Source: Adiantum capillus-veneris (lineage: Eukaryota; Streptophyta; Polypodiopsida; Polypodiales; Pteridaceae). Taken from it: a DNA stretch of 64,000 nt. The DNA is taken from contig CM043958.1 in NCBI GenBank assembly GCA_014529385.2, positions 126,017,317-126,081,316 of the forward strand, in the 5' to 3' direction. Both the position numbers and the translations under genes were made by a program. Below are positions 56,761-64,000 of the stretch, in pieces (the stretch's first letter is position 1; every line of letters starts with the position of its first letter). The notes beneath the pieces are model-generated. The model was not told the DNA's origin. It was given only the letters and a program-made list of their open reading frames with translations, and searched no databases.

Positions 56761-59700
56761 TCTTCAACATTGTGGACAGAGAATTGGAGCCAAAGTTGAT
56801 TTTAAACCACCCATCCGGCAGAATACTGTGGATTAGAATCAGATGGGAAGGGCATCCCTTCACCATTGTGAATGTGTACGGCCCTTGCAATGCAAAAGAC
56901 AGAGTTTAACTATGGATGCATCTTAGAGATACTCCTATTGAAGGTGAGTGGTTGTTGGTTGGCGACTTTAATATGGTAGAAAAGAGCAGGGATAGAACAG
57001 GATCCTCTAGTCTAAATGGCAAAGTTTGTGCGAAAAATGGGCGATGATCGACTTATGGGAAATCGGCCCATGGAACAGCACACCTGGGTTCACCTAGACA
57101 AGCCTCCAGTATGTCTGCACTGCCTCCAGGCTGGACAGATGCTATTGCTCACACCAAGCTAACTGGATACCGTTGTTGATGGAGATGAAGATAGTCCCAA
57201 CAAAAAGCCTATCGGATCACATACCTCTGCACATGCATTTTAAGAAGAATACAGGTGAGGAGCAAACCCCAAGAGGTGGGAAAAAACTGTTAGTAACAGG
57301 GGCACACCTATTCAAAGACCCTCTTTTCAGGAATCTAACCAAGAAAGCACTAGGAAAGCTCAAAAAATATGCAGACCTCAACAAACACAACGCGTGGGAC
57401 CTCTTTGCTTGGAGCATCCAGAAAGCAATAAAAACCTTGGGCCCCAGAATCAAGAAAGTTAGGGAGGCACACCTTCTGCATCTTACAGAAGAGGTACAAT
57501 TGCTTACCTCCAAAAAAAGCCAAGGGGTTGGCTACGGAGGATGAGCACAAACGATGGCTGGAAGCCAAATCTAACCTTGCTGATGTGCAGTTAGAAGATA
57601 TCAGAAAGGCAAGGCTTCTCTCCAGGGAGACTGCTTTTCAACCTGAAGCCTCTAATCAAGCGCATTTCTTTAGGGCTCTAAAAATCAAGAAGAGCCGAGG
57701 CCACGTCCGCTCTCGATGATGATGAGAAAGGGACAACAATTCATAACCAGGATCAGATGGCTGGTCTGATGCTGAGCTATCTTAGTCAGATCATTGGACG
57801 GCCAGAGATCTAGTCCCAAGAAGTGGAAGAAGCCAGAGGGTCCTTACTTCAGAGTGTCAAGAAGAAGATCCCCCACTCAGAAGCTAATTTCTTGGAAAGG
57901 GCATTTTTCGAAGACGAATGTTCACTAGCATTACAAGCCCTTGGCAAGGAAAAGTCCCCTGGTTGGGATGGGATGATGGTGGAATTTTATAGAGAATTTT
58001 GGGACGATCTCAAGGTCCCAATCGTAAGGTTGGCCAATAAAGGCATTGTCAAAGGGTAGTTGGAGATAAGTGTAAAGAGAGGGCTTATCAAACCCATCCC
58101 CAAACAGATCTGTTGTTCTCAACTAAAACACTCGCGCCCTATAACGATGATGTCGGTGGCCTACAAAATCATTGCTAAAGTCGTAGCCCTCAGACTAGCC
58201 CCCTTACTAAACAAGATCATCTCTCCCCATCAGCATGGGTTCATCAAAGGAAAGTCCATTTACGATAACATCTTGGTAGCAATTGTGGGCATCGAGTACG
58301 CAACTGTCACAAAGCAAGAGAGTGTACTGTTACAGTTGGACCTGGATAAGGCTTATGACAGAATAACATGGACATATATAGAAGCCGTCATGGAAGCGTT
58401 GGGCTTTGGGCCGCGCCTATGTCGTCTGGTAAGTGTATTGGGAGCTGGAAGCCAGTCAGAGCTCATATTCAATGATAGAATTGTGGGCTCTTTTGAGGTC
58501 AAAAGGTCTATTAAGAAGGGATGCCCTCTGGCCCCCTGCTGTTTGCCATAGAATCACAGCTGTTAATCACGAAGCTTGAAGCTAGTGAGGAACGAGGGGA
58601 GTTGCACGGCCTGGATTTGCCAGGAAACAGCCAACTCCTAGCAAAACATTTTGCAAACGATTCTCTCCTCTTTTTGAAGGCGTGCCCCCAGGTTATCAGG
58701 AAAGCTCTGGAGATTGTACAAATATTCTCAGTAGCTTCGGGGTCCCAGCGTAATATAGAGAAATCAAGGCTGATCTCCCTATCAGAAAATGACTCATTTG
58801 ACCCTTCTGACTACTAGAGGGAGATTGTCACAAAAGGGAATATCTTCAGACATCTGGGAGCCCCCTTGGGGGTGGACGTAACTCACAAGCAAATATTTGA
58901 GTGGGTGCTTGAAAAAACCAAAACAAAAAGGAGTAGGTGGGAGTATGCTCTTCTCCCATTCCCAAGTCGGATAAAAGTGATAAACGCCTTTATGCTTCCT
59001 TATATTGCCTTCATTAGCCCGCTTCTCAAGATGGCTAAGTGTCACTGTAAAGAGTTCTTAAAACCAGTGAAAAGGTTTTTATGGAAAAACAACACGAAAT
59101 CCTCCAGGCCATGGCAATGGGCCCGTTGGGAATCTGTTGCTCGGCCGGGGAATCAAGGAGGCCTCGGAATTCTGAACCCTGTGACCCATGCAGAAGCTTG
59201 ATGCCCCAAATTTGTTGTTTCCTTGGCTAGACATGATCAAGTTTGGGCTGTCATGGTCAAAGATATGATAGAAGCAGCTCAACTTGGCTCAAAGGGTGGA
59301 AAGTAGAGAGGGGTGGAGATTCATGGCAAGCTGTTAGCCCCGACGTGGACTACCCTAAGACTGGGGGGTAGCTCAGGAGAATTGGTAAGAAAATGCAACA
59401 GAGTAGCAGGAGTCTTAAAGTGGGGGGAAAAAACTAGGTACTTCAAGAACTCCATTTTGCATTGGTCCCCCTGGCTTTCCAAAGTTGTAGATCCGCCACA
59501 AAGTCCCTATTGGATAGAGACATCCAGGAAGCTGAATAATAAGGGTCTGAATCGACTAGGGCACTTCTAGGACAGTGACAACAAGAGTTGGAAAACCATT
59601 GAGCTTCTGGTTACCCTGTTCCAACTGAATAGCTTGAAGGTCTTGCTGGTCCACAAAGTGAGGAAAGAGCTTGACAATATAGTGATGCCTATCTGTGATT

Positions 59701-60392
59701 CGGAGTTTGACTAGAACGCCTGGAAATGTCCCGGAAGCAGTCTCTTAGGAAAACCTCATCATAAAGACATTTACCATACAATGATGCAAAAGAAGAATTG
59801 GTCTAGCCCCCTTAACAAGATATGGAAAAAACAATGGCCGGAGGAAAGGTGGGAGCAAGTAATGGAGAACATCTGGAAGCCAAAGGTTCCGCAACGCTTG
59901 AAGGTATTTTTATGGAAGGTAATTTGGGGTGCTCTACCGACGGGGGTGAAGATTCAGGAAAGAGGGATTGGGTCGGATCGATGCTTAGGGTGCAGGTTGG
60001 CTAGTGAAGATCTGGCCCACCTCTTCATGGATTGCTCAACTATCAAAGGCCTCGCAGGGAAAATATGCAAGTGGGTCCAAAGAACATGGAAAATTGGTTT
60101 TTACAAGACTGATCTATTCCTTGGAGGGAAGAATTCAAGGCGTCCAGCCATCCTCATCAGCACTCAAATCATCAGGTACTTCTTCTTGCATAATGTATGG
60201 CAGACAAGGAACCGTTGTGTGTTTGAAGGAGGTCTTGAGGTGGCAAGCTTTGCAAAAATTATACAAGAAAGCAAAGTGCTAATTTGGACGCTCGGGTGCA
60301 AGCAATACTCGGAGGATTGGTCTAGGACTATCTGTGCCTTGTTGTCAACAGAGGGTATGCCTAAGATGGGGGAAGATCTTGGCTATCGGTAA
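56760..60392 (+). pseudogene. LINE ORF2: endonuclease, reverse transcriptase, zinc region (broken)
   Basis: The apurinic-type endonuclease is seen in IVNVYGP (about 56870), WLLVGDFNMVE (about 56950) and SLSDHIPLHMHF (57207-57245). RT reads from about 57823: SPGWDGMMVEFYREFW, RPITMMSVAYKIIAKV, HQHGFIKGKSIYDNI and LLQLDLDKAYDRITW. Then, after a frameshift, PLLFAIESQLL and FANDSLLF, where the catalytic first Asp of ADD is Asn. The C-terminal part (59781-60392) has LKVFLWKVIWGALPTG and the cysteine/histidine set CLGC..LAHLFMDC. At least five stops or frameshifts and the Asp-to-Asn change make it inactive. Confidence 0.88.
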
Positions 60393-60564
60393 TTAAAAGT
60401 TCTCAAAAGAACGTGATAATGGACCTTATGTATCAAGGATAAGGGGGCGAGTTGGTTGGGATGGCTGCCCTGATAGCCGATGTAATTATGGTCCCTGGAT
60501 GATGTCATGGCTCAACACGAGCATGACAAGACATTGTAATTTTTTGGGTTGATGAATACAATTC

Positions 60565-60580
60565 ACTCACAATTGTGAGT
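60565..60580. other. 16-bp perfect palindrome at LINE 3' end (copy 3)
   Basis: ACTCACAATTGTGAGT, 8 bases before the A-rich tail of the 4-kb LINE. Confidence 0.85.
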
Positions 60581-60731
60581 TCTGCCCAAAAAAGAAAAAA
60601 AAGTAGTCCCAAAAAAACACACACATAACACCCCCTCCCTCTTCTCTCCCCTCCTTTTGCTACATTGAAATGTGTCAAATGTAGTCATTTTCCGTCAAGG
60701 CAAGCTTAAAACTCTTATGAGGAAAAAGCTC

Positions 60732-61149
60732 CTCTAAGCCATTTTAGCACGAATTTATTCAGATTCCCTCCCGATCTGTTTCCCAAGCACGCAAGCATGC
60801 AACTCCTGTTGTTCACACGCCGTCTGTGCTATGGAGCTCCTCGACACCTGTTGCGGTTCTTTGCTCCGTGGATTGCCCCCCTCCACACCTTTTCGGTTTC
60901 CTGCAATGCTGCCTTTCACTTCAGTCCTGCATGGACCAACACCTGCACGAAAGCGGCACCTCTATGGCAAGCCCAATGAATACAGGCCCACACCCTTCGG
61001 CAGTTGGCACTCTCTCCCTCCATGACTTCCACCTTTTGCCCAGGCACCTACAAGCTGCTCGCTCCTTTTGCCCAAGCGCCTCCGCCGTGCTCCCCCGTTC
61101 CTCAGCACGCTGCTCATTGGCGCATCGCCTCAGGCTTGCAGGGACGAAA

Positions 61150-61201
<52 letters not shown>

Positions 61202-61440
61202 ATGGCTGCACCATTGTTGTCACCATCACTAGAAGAACTCTTGTGCCACCTCATCATCTGATGGCCTCAGGCCTCATGCAAAGACATCATGGCCCTACTA
61301 CTCAGCACGTAAGCCATCCCTGCTACTTGTACGTGCTTCTAGCTCTACATAAGTCACCTCACATCGGCTTGTCCTCACGCTCTTCCTACCCTCTGGGTTG
61401 CCGCTTGAGCAACCTCGCAAGGAACAACCTTGCACCACAC

Positions 61441-61497
<57 letters not shown>

Positions 61498-61703
61498 TGA
61501 AATGCAAGCAACAGACATACCCTAAAGCAAGAGAGAAAAATATCTACTGGCATTGGCACTGCTCCACGTGGAAAGACGTTCTTTTTTTGTTTTTTTGGCC
61601 TTCCCTTTTCCTTTTGATTCCCAAGCCAAGGGATCTCTTTAGATTCCGTCTAATTCAGACGGTGGCACTACCTATTTTAGAAAAAATCTCCATCTTTTAT
61701 ACC
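60732..61703. other. GC-richer spacer with two (GA)n tracts
   Basis: It is unique to the first duplication unit. It contains (GA)n at 61152-61199 and 61447-61491. A 224-codon plus frame (60826-61500) reads through both tracts as Arg-Glu repeats; it has no recognisable domain and I do not call it a gene. Confidence 0.5.
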
Positions 61704-61828
61704 ATAAAGAATTGTTTGTGTACCCCATGTTTCCAATCATACAATTGTTTGCACAATACTTAGAACTTTTGATAGCTACTTTTTGGTCTCTCGTTTTCTC
61801 GCTATAGGAGTTGTGTGTGTTCTTGTAA
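61704..61828. repeat. 125-bp repeat X, copy 1
   Basis: ATAAAGAATTGTTTGTG to GTTCTTGTAA, repeated at 63752-63877. It ends exactly where duplication copy 2 begins. Confidence 0.85.
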
Positions 61829-62886
61829 ACCTATCTCGTGCATTTGAAGACAAGATCTAGTTAAAGTCAATGATGTAAGACCCACCTTTCCTAAAAAAAA
61901 GACATTAGACTATGTGGGAGTCAGGTATACCTAATCAACCAATGAGCACACGATAAAATAATGGGATAGGTCACAAAGGTCCAACTTAAGAATTATTTCT
62001 TCGCCTTGTCCTCCTCAAAGCATGGAAGTCGATTTAAAAACGCCCTAAAATACTTTTTAGAGAGAGAGATAGCGTGTGCACATGCATTGTGCCGATTGGT
62101 GGTCTTTCCCAAATCTACACCTGTCGCAATGCTTTACTCTGCACACATGTTGTGGTGGTTGCATTCATACCAGCCTACCCTTGTTTATAAGTGACATGGG
62201 GTCGAGCTCATGGGATCTACGACAGGCGCACACGATCGGCATCGCATGGATTTTAGGCCGTCGGATCTTCGCAGCAAGGGGGCAGGATTTATGTACTGCA
62301 GGAGTCGTTTTACTTGCAATGGCGCACGATAGGTGGGTTGGATAGAGCGGAGGAGTGCGGCCGGGGAGGTCCGGGGTTCAAGGCCCGACGCTCGGCTAGG
62401 AACCCTAATATTTTATGCTGTTGATCTTTAATCAACGGTGGATTAAAGCTCAGCCGTCGATCCCTCGACTTGACCCCTTGTCCTTTATGGATGAGGCTAG
62501 CCTACCACCAATTGAAAACGAGCGCACATGCCATTGCGACGACCCTACAAGCGATAGGCCTGTGAGCTGTAGTGGCTGCCATTGGTTGGAAGTTTACACG
62601 CTACTAAATTTAGTAACGTACCACCTCACCATCGCAACAAACGGCTAGGGGAGGGCAGCGACGTTCCGTTGAAAATGGTAGTTGCACGATGGAACAGCAA
62701 CGAGCTAAAAGCCAAAATAGTGGTGGACCTCCTTGGAATCTCCATCGGCCAAAGCTCCTTTGCAGCTGCATGTGTGCACCTTAAGAGAGAACTTTGGCTT
62801 AGTCCTTTTCTAGAGAGAGTGTGTGTGTATGTGTGAATTTTATCGAGGGCTTATGGAAGGAGGAAGGAAGGGGAGAGGGAGAGGGA

Positions 62887-62929
<43 letters not shown>

Positions 62930-63606
62930 AGAGATAGTATATGTAAACATTACTAAGAGCTTGTGAAAAAAAGAGTCACCCAAAGTCCCCCCCCTCCCCT
63001 CCAAACACACACATACACACACAAAACAAGGTGAAAGTTCACTATGGCCTACATAAGGTTTAGACAGTGAGAAGAATTTAATAATAAAAGTTTTTTTTTG
63101 AGAGGAAACAAGAAAGCGACGTTAACTTTTAAGAACATTTGTTATCACGAATAAATATTATGGTTTTTAAAATGTAACAATAAATGATTTAAACTATAAT
63201 ATATTTCAATTTAAAAAAAGTTGAAAAACCACTTGAAAGCATTGTAACAAATTGAAGAAAAGAAAAGCCGGAAGAAGACACTAAAGATTATGTGTGACCC
63301 AATATTCAAAGGCCCTCTTTAAAGAGAGAGGTACACAAATGTCGACACCTCTCACAAAGATCTTTAAAAAATATTTAAAAAACAAATATTTTGCCATATG
63401 ACAATAATAGGCAAATTTTATCCAATAATTTACAATTGCACCAAAAAATCAACCCTTCACTACAGACTCCTTAAGTAGTCCCAAAAAAAAACACACACAC
63501 AACACCCCCTCCCTCTCATCTCTCCCCTCCCTTTGCTACATTGAAATGTGTCAAATGTAGTCATTTTTCGTCAAGGCAAGCTTAAAACTCTTATTAGGAA
63601 AAAGCT
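61829..63606. repeat. Segmental duplication, copy 2
   Basis: It matches 55093-56601 plus 60601-60731. It contains the MITE-like insertion at 62180-62498 and lacks both LINE insertions, so it serves as their empty-site reference. A GA/GGGA-rich stretch (62857-62934) stands where copy 1 has the G51 run. Confidence 0.87.
62180..62498. mobile_element. MITE-like element, 319 bp, 8-bp TSD AGCCTACC
   Basis: AGCCTACC flanks it at 62172-62179 and 62499-62506; copy 1 has a single AGCCTACC, the empty site (about 55432). The ends are imperfect inverted repeats of about 27 bp (TATAAGTGACATGGGGTCGAG against the reverse complement of the right end, ATAAAGGACAAGGGGTCAAG); mismatches are mostly transitions. 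An 8-bp duplication fits hAT-type elements, but other superfamilies are possible. It has no coding capacity. Inside is a GGTTCAAGGCC box (62375-62385) resembling a pol III B box. Confidence 0.72.
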
Positions 63607-63751
63607 TCATCTTTCATGCCACTAGTAGAGTCGGTCGCCTGACGCCTACGACAACCTCTCTCTCTCTCTCTTTCTCTCTCCCTCTTTATCGTGCACAAAG
63701 GACTTTTGGACTGTAGCCTTTAGCTCGTAACTCTCGACACGTGTAAAGGGG
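63607..63751. other. Short spacer with CT-rich run
   Basis: Unlike the long spacer in unit 1 (60732-61703). A CT-rich stretch lies at 63655-63688. No gene. Confidence 0.6.
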
Positions 63752-63877
63752 ATAAAGAATTGTTTGTGCACCCCATGTTTCCAATCATACAAATGTTTGC
63801 ACCGTATTTAGAACTTTTGATAGCTACTTTTTGGTGTCTGGGTTTTCTCGCTATAGGAGTTGTGTGTGTTCTTGTAA
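63752..63877. repeat. 125-bp repeat X, copy 2
   Basis: It matches 61704-61828 up to GTTCTTGTAA; sequence after it differs. It completes the order A-spacer-X-A-spacer-X. Confidence 0.85.
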
Positions 63878-64000
63878 GAGCATTATTAGCTAGGCCTATG
63901 TGTTATTTGGCCTACGCAAAGGGCAAGGCAAAAGCATTGCTTATCGTTTTTGTGTTGATTAAATTCTAATTTTATTTTGTTCCCAAGAAATTATGTCATT

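Larger units (their letters stand above)
56602..60600 (+). mobile_element. L1-type LINE, 4 kb, 5'-truncated (TSD AAGTAGTCC)
   Basis: Target duplications AAGTAGTCC flank it at 56593-56601 and 60601-60609; the duplicate segment (about 63473) has a single uninterrupted AAGTAGTCCC. It contains part of the endonuclease, RT and C-terminal zinc region, then a 3' UTR with the 16-bp palindrome (60565-60580) and an A-rich tail. ORF1 and the first part of the endonuclease are missing. Its 5' end is an 87-bp direct duplication (56602-56688 and from 56689). Confidence 0.92.
55093..60731. repeat. Segmental duplication, copy 1 (with two later insertions)
   Basis: It matches 61829-63606 from ACCTATCTCGTGCATTTG through AAACTCTTATGAGG. 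It is longer only because a 180-bp inverted LINE tail (56344-56523) and a 4-kb LINE (56602-60600) were inserted. The shared part has no clear gene. It lacks the 319-bp MITE-like insertion of copy 2, giving an empty site at about 55432-55439. Confidence 0.85.

Noticed and set aside
60826-61500. 224-codon plus frame with two Arg-Glu repeats
   Set aside because: It depends on reading through two (GA)n tracts in one frame, has no recognisable domain, and no counterpart in the sister spacer. Overlapping frames are equally open.
62329-62385. Possible tRNA gene inside the MITE-like element
   Set aside because: A- and B-box-like strings are present, but no cloverleaf with paired acceptor arms could be drawn and no anticodon arm is evident.

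Overview
This is nuclear DNA of a land plant. It has no operons or bacterial-type genes. It is packed with plant-type retroelements: a chromodomain Ty3/gypsy element primed from a tRNA-iMet-type site, two Tat-lineage Ty3/gypsy elements with a second RNase H, Ty1/copia-like LTRs, and L1-type LINEs. Long GT/GA microsatellites fill the gaps. I cannot name the species. No intact host gene was found; three decayed gene-like stretches remain unidentified.

Left third (1-19856): an old minus-strand chromovirus with LTRs of about 2.8 kb. Its gag-pol carries at least eight stops or frameshifts, one of them inside the chromodomain. A younger plus-strand Tat element (copy A, 7750-18023) sits inside its 5' LTR, flanked by a CTAC duplication.

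Middle (19857-45636): a mosaic of relics. It holds an orphan 185-bp LTR with a tRNA-Met primer site, a minus-strand Ty3 gag-protease relic split by a solo LTR (24768-26376), an LTR-like block, an RT/RNase H relic, a truncated copia 3' end, and Tat copy B (31771-41165, minus), whose left LTR is truncated. Copy B abuts an unidentified decayed reading frame (41166-42409). A second solo LTR of the 24.8-kb family lies at 44048-45636.

Right third (45637-64000): microsatellites, an unidentified decayed gene that still shows a plausible 68-bp intron (46026-48580), a small decayed frame (49050-49406), and a 5'-truncated LINE (51990-54250). A tandem segmental duplication follows (55093-60731 and 61829-63606). 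The first copy was later hit by a 4-kb LINE and a 180-bp inverted LINE tail. The second was hit by a 319-bp MITE-like element. Each copy provides the empty site for the other.

Main discovery candidate: both Tat copies carry, between primer site and gag, two tandem reading frames of exactly 70 codons. They align to each other without gaps (29/70 identical by hand count), so they look like an ancient duplicated leader protein. Lesions in the two Tat copies are reciprocal. A second candidate is a perfect 16-bp palindrome next to the A-rich tail of all three LINE 3' ends.
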